From Himantopus leucocephalus (taxonomy: Eukaryota; Chordata; Aves; Charadriiformes; Recurvirostridae): 64,000 nt of DNA. Location of the stretch: assembly GCA_003993805.1 (NCBI GenBank), contig RSEF01000002.1:8137829-8201828 (forward strand), written 5' to 3'. This document shows positions 48,716 through 61,100 of this stretch, in pieces. The position numbers were made by a program, and so were the translations under genes. The notes under the pieces were generated by a model. The model had not been told where the DNA came from and made no database searches. It saw only the letters and a program-made list of their open reading frames with translations. Numbering within the stretch: the first letter of the stretch is position 1; every line of letters begins with the position of its first letter.

Positions 48716-49075
48716 ATGAGCGGGGCCGCGGCTAAGCAGTCCCCCGGCGCGGGGTCCGCCACGGATCCCGCCGCCGCCGCGGAGAAGGCGGCGGCTGGGG
48801 ACACGGTGCCGGAGCCGCCGCCGCCGCTGCTGAGCGTGGACGTGACGGGTTTGGTGTCGCAGTTTGCGAGGAGCTTCGTGCTGATCTTCCCCGTGTACGT
48901 GCTGGGCTACCTGGGACTGAGCTTCAGCTGGGTCCTCATCGCCCTGTGCGGGCTCTTCTGGATCCGCAGGCACCGCGGCGGCAAGACCTCCCGCCTGGGC
49001 CGGGCGCTCGCCTTCCTGGAGGACGAGGAGGAGGCGGTGCGGCTCAGCGTCTCCTCCGCGGATCTGCCTGCGTGG
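48716..49075 (+). CDS. ESYT2: ESYT2 (extended synaptotagmin 2) coding exon 1, partial gene
   Basis: Extended synaptotagmin 2 is an ER-anchored protein that tethers ER to plasma membrane and transfers lipid through an SMP domain; its C2 domains bind calcium and phosphoinositides. Only the first exon lies here (120 residues). Residues 1-40 are a low-complexity A/P-rich tail. Residues 46-84 form the membrane hairpin, with FARSFVLIFPVYVLGYLGLS and FSWVLIALCGLFWIRR, against human LARSFALLLPVYALGYLGLS. LEDEEEAVRL and DLPAW follow, against human LEDEERVVRL and DLPAW. The exon ends in phase 0 after DLPAW at a GTGAGT donor, where human continues VHFPDTERAEWL in the next exon. No downstream ESYT2 exon was found before 64000. 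The start at 48716 has A at -3. The frame stays open upstream to at least 48155, and human ESYT2 has a longer N-terminus, so the true start could lie further up. Confidence 0.95.
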
Positions 49076-52000
49076 GTGAGTGGCCAACACCCTTCGGCGC
49101 TTCCGAGGGAGCACCCGCGCCCGGGGCGGCCCCCTCCTCCCCGGGCTGCGGGGGAAGAGGTTCGCCGCAGGCCGGAGCCGGCCTGACGGCAGGGAGGGAG
49201 CGGGCTGAGGAGACGGCATCTCCCGCGCCCCTGGGCTGCTCGTCCCGCTTTGCCGGCCGCTTTCGGGACTTGGCGACCAGCGGCGGGAGCGGCTTCGCCG
49301 GACGCGGGCAGGCGGAGAGACAGACCCTCCCTCCGCCGGGGTGGCCCGTCCCCGCCGCGGCCACCTGGTCCGTTACCGCCGGCCGCAGCCGCCTCGGCCG
49401 TGTGGTGACAGCCCCGCGGCGCGGCCCTGCGGAGCTGGAGCCGTCACGGCCGAGGTTTCCCTCACAGAAATGAACTTTACCTCAGGGTTTGGGTTTTTGT
49501 TTGTTTTTGGGTTTTTTTTCCCCCTCAGATGCGAGTGACACGCGTCGTGGATGTAGCTGGGTCCCCATGGCACATAGATTTCACCACTCGGGCAGGAACC
49601 TTTTCTTAAAAAGTTGAGATTAGGGGCAGACAAAATGGGTATCTTAACGGTTTTACAGTTACTTAATAGGGAGTGACAGAAAGATGAGGTGGTGTTTCTG
49701 GCTGGTTTTGGGTTTGTGACGTTGAGGACTGAGGTAAAGGGGCGTTGGTGGCCTTCTCTGTGCATTGCTGTGGTTGGTTCTAACAGGCTTTCTTCAGAAG
49801 TGGAGTCTTCCTTTGAAAGTTTCAGGCTTTCTAATAAGTCTTTAGAACAACCATTTTTTTTTTTTAAGCTGAAACTCGGCTTCAAAGTTGAATGCTTTTT
49901 CTTCGTAATTTTGACTTTGGAGGTTTATCAATTTTTTTTAAATGCGGCTGACAGCCAGCTGCCCGACAGCGTCAGTGCTCGTCCAGGCCTCCGAACGCCC
50001 TGGTCTGCCCCGGTGATCCGCTCTGCGGCTCTCTTGGTCTCCATACCTGAAGTCTTGAGGGTTTCTGTTGAATCTTTCCCTGTGATTTCTTTGTTGACTG
50101 CCCTCCACTCCTCAGTAATAGCCATCCACATCTCTGCTAGGTACTTTTTGTGGTGACCGTGCGTCCAGCAGAGTTGTGATGATAAGTATCCAGGTAGTTT
50201 TTTTCATGTGATCAAATCACTGTACCTGATGTGACCTGTCTCAGCTCTACTAAGGAAGTTAGAGGAGTTCCAGACATCTGGAGAGAATATGGTTGTGTAG
50301 GTATGAAATAGGAGGCTTTTTTACTCCTGTTTGTTCATATCTTTTACCCAAGTTCTAGGGGAAGATCATGGTAAAAATGCGGACAGTGTTTAAAGGAGAT
50401 GAGGTGATTTTACTGCTTGAAGCTGAGATGTGAGTCTTAAATAATGTGTTGAGTATGTTTTATGTTAGCTCTGTGTTGTTCCCCGCCCCATAATAATGCA
50501 GCCATATGATGGAAGTGTTCTGATTTGACGTATTTAAAATGAATTAACTGAAGCTGGATTTGTTGTGGAGGGTTGTATATAGTAACTATCTGCTGGTAAC
50601 TAAGCAGTAGATAGTCAAGCTTAGCGCTGTGTGTAAATTTTATTTTAAGTAACAGTTTGTTACCTTTGATAAAATGGCAATTAGTTCCTGTGTGGAGTTG
50701 TTCAAATAACTAAAGATTCAGAAAGGGGCCTCTGGACTGAAGTCAGAGGCAAAAAATCATAGAGAGGAATGAGTGCTGGCTGCAAACACCTTCATATCCT
50801 ATGCTATTATGAGAAAGCAACTGATCAATATGCAGGGTTTCCCCAAAAGTGTGACCTTCTGATACAGCAGTTGGCAGACGTATGGTAAACCACTGGGTGG
50901 GTTTTTTTGTGTTTTGTTTTGGTTTTTTTCTCCGGCTTTCTTTAATCATGTTCTTAAATTTTAAAGGTCTTGGTTCTTTCCTTTCTGCTGACATACATGC
51001 TATATTCTGGAAGTATCATGCTTCCAAATGTAGCTTCCAGATGAAATGCAATCTGGAAAACAGACGTCTTCTGAGAACTGAAGGCCCACTTAAATCAAAA
51101 GTGGTCTTCAATGTCTGCTGTCATAGTCTTTAGGCTTTATATGAGTCTTTTTGCTATGTCTGTAATGTGTCTTGGAAAACTGCTGTTCTCCTTCCTTCTG
51201 CTTTATGTGTGTTGTCTTGGAGATTCGCAGATTTCAATCATATTTCAAATAGGAGCTACTGGATGGTATATGGAGCCTGACATCTCTTTAATAGTTATTG
51301 AGTTTATCTGTCTCAATATGAACTCCAAACTGGCGTATGTTCCTTTGGTTTCTAGTCAGGGAAATAAACTTTAAATTATTTGAGTAGGACAGTGCTGTGT
51401 TTTAAGTATAGGAAATTTTTTTACTCTTCTGGGACCGAAACTGTAATAAACCATTTTTCAACTAAAATTATGTAACATCCCAAACATTTATTTGACATGC
51501 GGTATCTTTCTGGGCTCTTGACTGGAAAAGAACTTTAGCTGTGTATGTGAGGTGTGATTTCCTTACCCCCCACCTACCTTGGTATTGATTGCTGCTTTAG
51601 TGATTCATGTTAAGTATTCAATAATACTGCATCGAGTTATTATTTTTAAGAAAGTGGTTTTTGCAGGAGAAGATTTTTCTGCTGGCAATATGCTCAGTTA
51701 CGATTTGAAAGTGATGCTGATGTGCTATCACACTAGAGTTCATAATGTTAATTATTAGTTTCCTAAATTAGATTTTACTTCTTCCATAAGTAGGTGGTTA
51801 TACAATAGGAATGTTCTGTACTGTGAATGTAAAAGGAATTAATTCAACATGAATACAAGTTATGTTATTTAAAATGTCAACACTGAATTATTTAAAAGAA
51901 ATATGTATGTGCTAAAAAATGTTTCATTTACTGTCTTCAAAGAATAAGATCTGTACTCGTAGACTTGCTAACATGTAGATATAGCTCTGCTGCATGTTTG

Positions 52001-52734
52001 GAAGATGTCACTGATTGTATGGGGTAGGAGGGAGCAGAGGTGGGTGCTTTTCCAAGTCACTTAAAACGAGGCAGCAGAATTTACAAAGAGAAAGGATTGG
52101 AGATCAAAATGGTCTTGAAGTACAATTGACATTTCCCCTTTCTTAGCAACATTTTTGTACACTAGATGTATTTTATACTGGAATGAATGTAATTAAGATG
52201 CAAATGTATATAAGGAAAGTGGCAATTTAAGTATCACTACTTAGAGGATAGAAGGTAGGAAACCAGGACTCTCAATTTTTAAAGGCCAGGTATCATGTTG
52301 CCTTTTATTTTTAAAACAGTAATGGAATTTCATAATCTAATGGGTATAACAAATTTACTTTGTTTTTTCTCAGAGCAACCAAAAAAACCAATTTTGCCAT
52401 TGTAGGGGTTTTTGGTTGCTTAATGTGACTCTTATAACTTGCCAATGTATTGTGTTTGACATCTTTTTGGATAAGTGAAACTTTTGACTCCTGTTTTCTT
52501 CAACATGCAGATAAAAAGCCATGCTGAATTTTTTTTTTCCCCAGATTAATTTTAAATTTGGCCTGGTACCAGGAGCTGTATCTGTGTGCAGTCTGTCAGC
52601 GATCATCAGTAGGAGACCAAAATAGGAACAAATCTTAGTGTTTTTAAATAATTGATAGTGAAAACAGATTTAGACAATTTTCTTTGTATCTCTAAGCATG
52701 TATTATACAGAAACTGAAATACTGTACAACATTG

Positions 52735-52840
52735 TAGTAAAATTAATGCCATATTAAAACCATATTTAAATATGCCATATTTAAATATGCCATATTTAAA
52801 TAGTAAAATTAATGCCATATTAAAATTAATGCCATATTAA
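52735..52840. repeat. Nested AT-rich tandem repeat in ESYT2 intron 1
   Basis: A 15-base unit CATATTTAAATATGC occurs about 2.7 times at 52761-52800. It is flanked by copies of a second unit, AGTAAAATTAATGCCATATT, at 52736 and 52802, with a further partial copy after 52822. The unit contains the palindrome ATTTAAAT. Confidence 0.9.
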
Positions 52841-54938
52841 TTACAAGTCTGATGTAGCATTTTGGGTCCTACAGACTCGCTTGAGTTTCTGCTCTAGTTT
52901 GGAGTCACTTCTAGGGTTTTGTTTTTGTTGTTTTGTTTTCTCATCTACTTCAGGTAAAAGGAAAAATCTGCCTAAACCTGAATAGGTGTTGTCACCTTTT
53001 TAACTGAACTGATTTACGGTCCTACTGTAAAGAAATCTGGTAGATCTTTCTTTTGGGAAGCTGTATGAAATTCTGGCAGACTGTGAGTATTACGCATTAC
53101 CATTGAACTGCTATGCCACTGCTACACCTATAGGAAGGAGTTAATGTCAGCATGTACCCTTTTCACTAGATGCTGATGTGTAGCTATAATAATAAATAAA
53201 ACTATTATCAACCCGTGTTTTGTTGAGTGTTTTTGCAATGGTGATGTTCAGTAAAGCATGACTTCAATGGCAGTTGCGTATTTCTTAGTTGAATGTTATG
53301 TTGAATGTTGAACAAACTGCTGGTGTTTAAGGGATGAGGAGCCATTCTGAGTAAAAGCAGACTTTAGAACACCTGTCTGAAAAAGGAAATTGTGCTTATA
53401 ACTGTGAAATTATTTGTATTTAGTCTCATGTGTTAGAATAAAATATGCATACGTACTTTTTTCCGCCCCAAGCCCTTCCAATCAGCTTCTTGTCAAATAC
53501 TCCACTTATATGGTTAAAGCAGCAAAGACTTAGGTTTTTACTGATATTGGGAAGGCAGACCCAGTGTCTGTGGAAGAAAAATGATTAGGTAGCTCTAACT
53601 GCAGGGTCGTATCCTGTACTGAGTGACATCTGCAGAGAAGGTTGAGGTGGTTACGCTGTTACGTGTATTTGATGTGAAGATTTCTTAATGATGTAGAATA
53701 AAACTTGCTAACTAGATCTTAGACAGATAGTTCAGGACAAGAATCTCTGAAGAATCCTTGCTATTGTGTACTCAGTAAACCTGATAAACAAGTGGACTTC
53801 TGCAATACAATGTGTGTTTTTAATTGCCATAGAACAAAAAGGTCTTCATCTTAACTTCTAATGATACCTTTGGCTAGTGCTGTTATTACTGTAGCTGTAG
53901 GAATTGTAGGTGGGTTTTTATACAATATACTATGAAAAGAAAGACTGTAACGCATTGTGACACGTTCTTCTGATCCTTTCTCCAAATGTTAGTTGAGCAT
54001 GTTTGACTGAATTTACCAAGGAGTGATTAATAAGAAAAATTACTTCCATGTATGGCTACTTAGTGCTAAGCTGGATCTAATCAGTTTATATGGGTAGTAC
54101 TGCAGATGGCCATATGCTCTATGCTGCCAGCCTGCATCTGGAGAGTATGAAGGAGTGTGAATAAGAATAGAACAATAACTTGTGAGTACTTAACAACTGG
54201 AGTCCATGTCTTCCTCCTGCCTGATTATTTTCTTGCAAAACTGCCTTCTGTTCTAGGTGCCTCATAGTGTATGTATACATACATAGTGTATTGTGGGTTG
54301 TGCGTGTTTTTTTTTTTGTGGTTAGCTTTTTTGTTATTTTTTTAAAGAAGGAGTTTAATTTGGTTCACTATTACTTCTTGTAGTCGAGAAGGTAACCTGC
54401 ATGACTTTCTAAGAGTATCCCATAGTTAAAAGACATGTGAATGATGGTTTTAGGAATGGAGAAGCGGAGGAAAAAAAAAAAAGGCATTTATGTTAGACAA
54501 TTGATCATATCTTCCTGTTTCTCAAATAAAGTTTTCAAATTTAATGTGTTAAAACTATGCTGAGATGATGTCTGTCACATAACACATTCGCTCACATAGT
54601 AATGCTGTAAGCATCACTGATTCACGTGTAAAGATCCTTTTCCAGAATATTTATAGTAGAAAGCCACATGATGAACTGATGTTTGTGAACATGATATCAG
54701 ACTACTAAAGAAAAATATTAACCTGACAGTATTAGTATCCTTCATGGACTGTTTTTATGTGCCACAGGCCTTCTAAATATATACATATAATACATTCTTT
54801 TTTTCATATAACAAATTGATATTACATAACAGTTATTACTGACTTTGGGGACTACTGCTAATGTGTTCTTTAAATGTGCTCTTTCTCTGAATAACTAAGA
54901 TGTGTACCAGCCTTTTTAGGTTGGGCTGTGGGTTTTTG

Positions 54939-54966
54939 TGTTTTTTTTTTTTTTTATTATTATTTT
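54939..54966 (+). repeat. Poly-T / TTA-rich low-complexity run
   Basis: A run of fifteen T is followed by ATTATTATTTT in ESYT2 intron 1. It could be an old poly-A tail read on the other strand, but no attached element was recognised. Confidence 0.7.
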
Positions 54967-57900
54967 GCATTTTAGTCTGCTAATGTTGTTTGCATGCCTA
55001 AATAGTTTTGTGTATAAGGGCTGGCCCAGCTTTAGCCATATTTGAAAATGTGGGAGTCATAACGATCTTGTCAGTAAAGACTGAGGTTTTATGGAAGGAA
55101 AAAAAAGTCTAGAGTAGCAGTCGACCTTTTCTGCCTCTTCTACAAAATTCTCATTTTAAATTACTGCTGCTTTTTGAGATTGTTGGCACATCACAAACTG
55201 TGGTTGGATATGCATTCTAAGATTTTTATTTTTATTTTTTGCACATGAGAGCCTGCTGGGAAATAGGAATATGAATCAGGGTTATTGTCAAAACATTTTC
55301 ATTGTAGTTTTTAGTAATGAAAGTCTGTTCTAGAGATTTTAAGTATTCAAAACAATTCTTTGGTGTCCTGTTCTTGTTTTTTTTTTAAAATGAAAGAGGC
55401 AACATTTTGTTTCTGGTGAGATAAAAATCTTTGACTTAAATAATTTGATTTATATTGCAGTTTATCTCCCGTTCATCAAATCATTACTAATTATAGCACT
55501 GTAAAGCTTCTTCAGTTGCTGAAATTGCCTTTAGCATAACTTCTTTTGAGCTTTGCAACAATTTTGTGCTGACCATATGCCTGTACTGAATCTGAGTTGT
55601 GGATTTGTGGAAGCTGTTTTTAAAACTTATTTTAAAATATGAAGTTTTAAAAGAATGCTAATTTTTGAATATCCTCTGTAGTGTCTGAAACCAGTTTGTG
55701 AGAGCCTTATAGTAGTATACAAGATTCTGAAAGCAGCACTTCATGCTTATAAATCAACCGATGCCATTGATTTGGTGTTTCAACATGTAGATACAAGGGA
55801 ATCAATTAAGAGTATGACCCTTCTGGAAGGATTACAGAAATAAGAGATTTTGTATGACACACTGGCAGTTTAGATACAGAGTTTTTTGGACTTGCGAAGT
55901 CTTATCTTTCTCTTTGTTTTTCCTTATTGTTGGATAATATAAATTAAATTTGCTACTACCTTTTCCTAAGGAAGTTTAGAACAGACCAGGAGCTTTGGAG
56001 CTTTTCTGTGGCCTAGTAGGGGTCAGCTTCAAAGTTTTATGTACCAAGCTTGACAGGCCAGCAAAATTTCAACTGTGTACATAGTCTATGTAAAGCTGCT
56101 TTTGCATGTTCAGGGGAAATACTGCAACACATCAGAGAAGAAAACTAAATCCTGGTGTTTATGAGCACTTAATGAAAATAAAGATGGAGTATTCAACATA
56201 CAATCGAATGTGAGTAAGAACAGTGGGGAAACAGTATTTTGATAAGGAAGGGGGAGAGTGTTTTAAACAACTGTTTGAATTAAGTAAATTATGAAACTGA
56301 ACTATTTAGGGAGGTCTGCATTTTATCATTTGTACAACTTTTGGATCATATGGCACTTTGATATTTGTGGGTAAGATTTGTTTCAGTTGAATGAGGTGAG
56401 AATGCTGTAAAGTTTAGAAAGAAAATGTTGGATGGGGAATAAGAGGGAAGAATGAAATCAAGAATTTGCTAAAAGTGACCATGTGTGAAATGCTGGAAGG
56501 CAGTTGCCAGCTTGATGTGCTTGATAGTTTGTGGTTGTCCAAGATGGCATGAACTGACCCAGGACCCTTCTTTAGTCCCATCTGCCATGCACTAAATGCT
56601 TTTCTCATTTCACGGCAAAAGAAAGACAGGATCTGGACAGCACTTGCATTTCTTAGACAGTCTTAATAACTTTTTTGAGGAAGCCTTGGCTTCTCACTGG
56701 ATGAGACTAGCTCTGTTGGGGCAAGTAGGGAAAGATGATAGTGTAATCAAAGCTGTGTCTGTGTTTTTTGAAAATATAGAGCCAACTTAAATTTGTTTTC
56801 TTTCTGGCACTTGCCACCTTCTCTATGTTTTGATTTCACAGATGTTGTTCCTTTTATTATGTTTTTAATGTAAATTTTATGACTTTTCTTAGCTGACAGT
56901 GGAAGAGTAAGTCACAAAATGGATCATTGTCAGGCCTGGAAAGTGAGGTTATACAAACTTGCCACATCAGCTAATGGAATAACTGACAGCAATAGTAGGT
57001 TTCTTCTCCATTGACTAGAATTAGTCCAGATTAGCTTGGTTTATAAGGAAGTTTCTTTACAAAAGTGAGGTTCAAGAATCCTGACTTTGGGAATACACGT
57101 TCAGCAAGTAAGCTGGATTTGCTGTCTATTCCATTTACCTGAGCTTCTCAAGATACTTTGTTTTGATCCCTTGTTCCTTAACATAGTCCCGTATTTCTCT
57201 TGAGTCTCTGTCTTTATATCAGGGTTCGGGTGAGGAGCGATGTTCAATGTCTTCTTGAATGCCATTGATATGGTGCCTGAGGGGGAGGAAGAGAGGTGCT
57301 CCTCAGCCTTCTTGCAGAGTCATTTCATCCCCATCCGCAATAGCTTCTACCAAGCTTCATGTACCAGTCTTTGTTAGGCTGGTGGAGTTCTCTTCTTTGC
57401 CATTTAAATCGTGCAGCCTTTTTTTTTTTTGTTTTATTTTGTTTTGTTCTCTCTATGTGCTTCCTGTAATACTGTTAAAAGTTAGAGGAGCATTGAGAAT
57501 TTTGAAGTTTCTTCCCACTAACAGTTCCTTATTCATGAAAATATGTATAAACAGCATCCCCAGATTTTATTTGTAGGCTTTGTAGGCTTTTCTCTGCACT
57601 CAAATACACTTATTGCAGAGAGAATCAGGGAGTTTTAACTATTAAAGAGAATGATTCTGCAATTTCAAAACAAAGTAAATGTGCACTCCTGACAAAAAGG
57701 GTTTTCTGCATCCAGTTGCATTTTCCCACTGGCTTTTGTGCCAGCATTAGAATTTACTTGGCTGCCTAATTGTAAGCTTTTTGCCAGGTTTAGTGCTCAG
57801 CTGGATCAGTTCCTTGAGTTAGTTTACTGTGCAACCATACAAATGTTAGTGCCTACAGAAAGGAGGTTACGGAAGCCTGTGGCCGGGTTTAAAGTGAAAC

Positions 57901-58097
57901 AGTAGCCTGCATGAAGAGGACCTTCTTAGAAAGCAGTAGCAAAGAACACCGCTGAGGTGTCTTTGCGGGCAGGCAAAGTTTGAACTTGAACAGTTTATAA
58001 TGTCAAGTTGCACATCCGTGTTCTTTTGTAACATGTCAACAGACTTGTTAACATACTTAATCATCAAACATATAAACTCTCACTACTTTGATCCAGC

Positions 58098-58180
58098 TTA
58101 AAAGTTGGCCCTGTTCTTAGTGCGTGGTTGGATCAGATGAGCTCCAGAGGTCCCTTCCAACCTGAATTATTCTATTGTTT
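58098..58180 (+). mobile_element. Short CR1 3'-end fragment in ESYT2 intron 1
   Basis: The stretch GATGAGCTCCAGAGGTCCCT, then TCCAACCTGAATTATTCTAT, is the standard CR1 3' terminus. Only about 80 bases remain. It is in the sense direction of ESYT2. Confidence 0.85.
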
Positions 58181-61100
58181 CTGTTTTTGTTTTAAGCTGT
58201 CATTTAAATTAGCTTTCAGTCTCCAGTTGTGGCTTACAAATGATAAGAAACCCTTTCTGCATAAAATACCAGTATTTGTTTAACTATTAAGTGTACTAGA
58301 AAAAAAAAAATTAATTGATGGCTATCTTTAGAGAGGTGTTTTGTGAGAGATAGTGAGACTTTTGAAGGCATACAGAAGCCTGTCAGCTAAATAGCTAGTA
58401 TTAAAATTCAGTGCAGCAAATTGCTAAACCATACATTTTTTCAAATGGAATTCCTGCTATATAAATAACCTTTGGAAGACAAGTGTTGCCATATGAGTCA
58501 TTGCACAAAGTTTTGTCTGCTGCACCCTGATGTGACTACAAAATTCTCCTTAGGAGTTGAAAATTTGAAACAGGGCTAATGGTTTTCAGCCGAAGCAGTC
58601 TAGAATTTTGTGCTATGAAGTTGTTACTAGAAATACGAAACTAGTTTTACTTGGCTGAAAATAACTGTCACATGACAGACAAGCGTTACATTGTCATTTG
58701 GCTGTCCTTATCATATAGCAGCATGGGTCAAGTTTACATTAGTTCAATTGCAAGCACTTTCACCTAAGATTTATGTTTGCGATGTAAATTGCATACCTTT
58801 TTGCATCTGTTTTAATGAAGGCTTTAATTGAGAGAGTCTAGTACAGACTCTAGCACTGTTGTTTTCATACCTTTGTTTGCATTCATTCGGTTAGATACTG
58901 GCTCACATGAATTATCCAAATCAACTGAAATAGTTTGCTTCAGGAAGATACTGAAAGATGTAACACCAAATGCAAAATTAAATGTATTGACCATCCATTG
59001 TCTTGTATTCCATCACTGTCTACCTTAAAAGGAAGGTGGGAAGAAAGAGGGTGAAGCTCTAAAAATGCAGCGTCTTCCTGTTTCATTTTTAAAAGTAACC
59101 ACAAGATATGTTGAAGCATGAAGGTCACTATAAAATCTTAATTGTTCTGATTTGAATTAGTTGTGCAGTATTATGATCCACACTTCTGCTCTTAAAGTTT
59201 GTGAGTGTTCATTTTTAAAATAGCTTACAAAAAAAAAAGGATTGTGGGGAGTAAAATATTGTGCGGGGGAACTCAAATGGAACTTACATAGTTTGCCTTA
59301 TATTTAAGCATTATTAAGCAAGTTTGATCTGTCTGCATGTCTGCAAGCAGACTGTTAATGTAATGAATGTATGATACTTCAAATGAGGAAATGTCTTTTC
59401 TTAGTACATAAGCTTCCTGGGCCAGAATTTAGAAAAATTGTAATTTGTGTTGAGGCACACAACTCTTCCCTCCTCCCCCAGTCTATTGATTCATCTTGTT
59501 AATTGTTGAACTAGAATGCTAAATTCTCTTGTATGCGTGGCTAGGAAGTTGTCTTAGTCTAGTAATCAATTTTATGATGCAGACTAAATTTATATTTTTG
59601 AAATGCTGTGTTCCTCATCCAGTGACTTTTTCCTAAAATACTTGAACTAGAAAAAGAATGCTTTTCCATCCACCCACCCTCTGCCAGTTAAATGTCAAAT
59701 AGCAACCAGGAAATGATAAGGGAGTGTTTCATGGAGGGAACAAAAAAACCCAGTGTTCAGTCATTTGACTTGTACGTGTTATAAGAATATTCAATAGTGA
59801 TTGATATATTAGTTTAAATTGTAGTAATTTGTTTTCTATTTGTTCATGGTAGTCTTTGTTTTGATTTATATTTTAGGGGAAATATTTGGGCTTTTGAAAG
59901 TGTTTTGGGTTGGTTTTTTTTCTTTCTTTTTAGGGTGTGTTAGGTATGAGTACTGTGGTGATGTGAATGTGCCGAAACTGACTGTGTTCCTTCGATAAAA
60001 TCGGTTTTCTTATTTCTATCTTGTTCATGTAAGTCCTTATAATGAGAATTAATTTTCTACTAAATTTGGCTATGCATAAAGCTTTTTAAAGAGTTGCATA
60101 TAATATGTGCTTGTGCTGTTTTCAGGTCTTAATATAAATGTATGATAACAGAAAACATATTTGCCAACAATTGTTTTTTTCAGTTCCTTTGTGTTTTGAA
60201 AGTTTTGCAGTTATAGTCTGAAGTTTCTTTCCCGTATGGGTGCTGTCTTTCATGAGTTCTTGAAAGTGAATAATAAAAATGTTACCCATCTGTTCACTTT
60301 GTTACTTTGATTTACCAAAAAAACCCCAATGAAGTTTGGGGCCTTTTTTTTCCTTTTTCTTTTTAGTTCATTAGAGTAATCCGTTACACACAGAGCCATA
60401 GTGACAGCCTGAAAATAGGTTTGATTTGGGAATCGCTTTTTTTACAAATCAATTTCTCGTAAGAATACAAACTCTAATTTTACTATATGAGAGATGAGGA
60501 ACTGCAAAAGTGTTCTTTTAAAACAGTAATTCCGGGTTAAGTGATTTGTTCCAGCACACACCTGTTGTTGTTGGTGTACCTGCTTCCATTATACTGAATT
60601 TTTTGGTTTTCTGGGATAGCTAGGAAAGAAAGCTGTTGTACTAGTAACACCATACTTCTGACAAAGCTGTCAACAGAAGTACAAGTGTATATACCTGAAA
60701 TTAGGTATTTTCCTCTTTTTTATTAAATTTTGGGGATTTTTTTTTTTTGCTAGTGCTTAAACCTCTGTTGGGTTTGGGGAGAGGGCCTGCACAATGTTGT
60801 TCTGGATATTATGCAGGAGTGGTAGGCAATTGTAGTTGGCAGTTCTTGTTTAGGAATAAGCACAGACAGGACCGTTATGGCCTAATGAACAATTTTTTTT
60901 AAGATGTTCAAACATTTACCTGGGAAATGGGTAGTAGGAAAACTCTATGGGATACTGGGGAACAGACTGTGTTGGTTCTGTCTGAAGACATCCAAACTTT
61001 CATCTTCACTTCATTTGAGTTTGGTATTTGGGATGTAGAATATTTGGCAGATACTTTTTTTAGAGTAAGAAGTGGAGGCATTTATGCTTGAAGTGAAACT

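Larger units (their letters stand above)
47720..49470 (+). promoter_or_regulatory. ESYT2: CpG island and promoter of ESYT2
   Basis: About 1.7 kb of very GC-rich, CpG-dense DNA surrounds ESYT2 exon 1. It has repeated GGGCGG Sp1-type boxes (for example about 48167-48176), an ETS/GABP-type CCGGAAG at 48543-48549 and a G-quadruplex-forming run at 48388-48414. There is no TATA box. Long open frames here on both strands simply reflect the scarcity of AT-rich stop codons. Confidence 0.85.

Noticed and set aside
47597..49885. Many 100-340-codon open frames on both strands around the ESYT2 CpG island
   Set aside because: High GC removes stop codons. The translations are P/R/A/G-rich low complexity; only the ESYT2 exon 1 frame shows homology and a matching splice donor.
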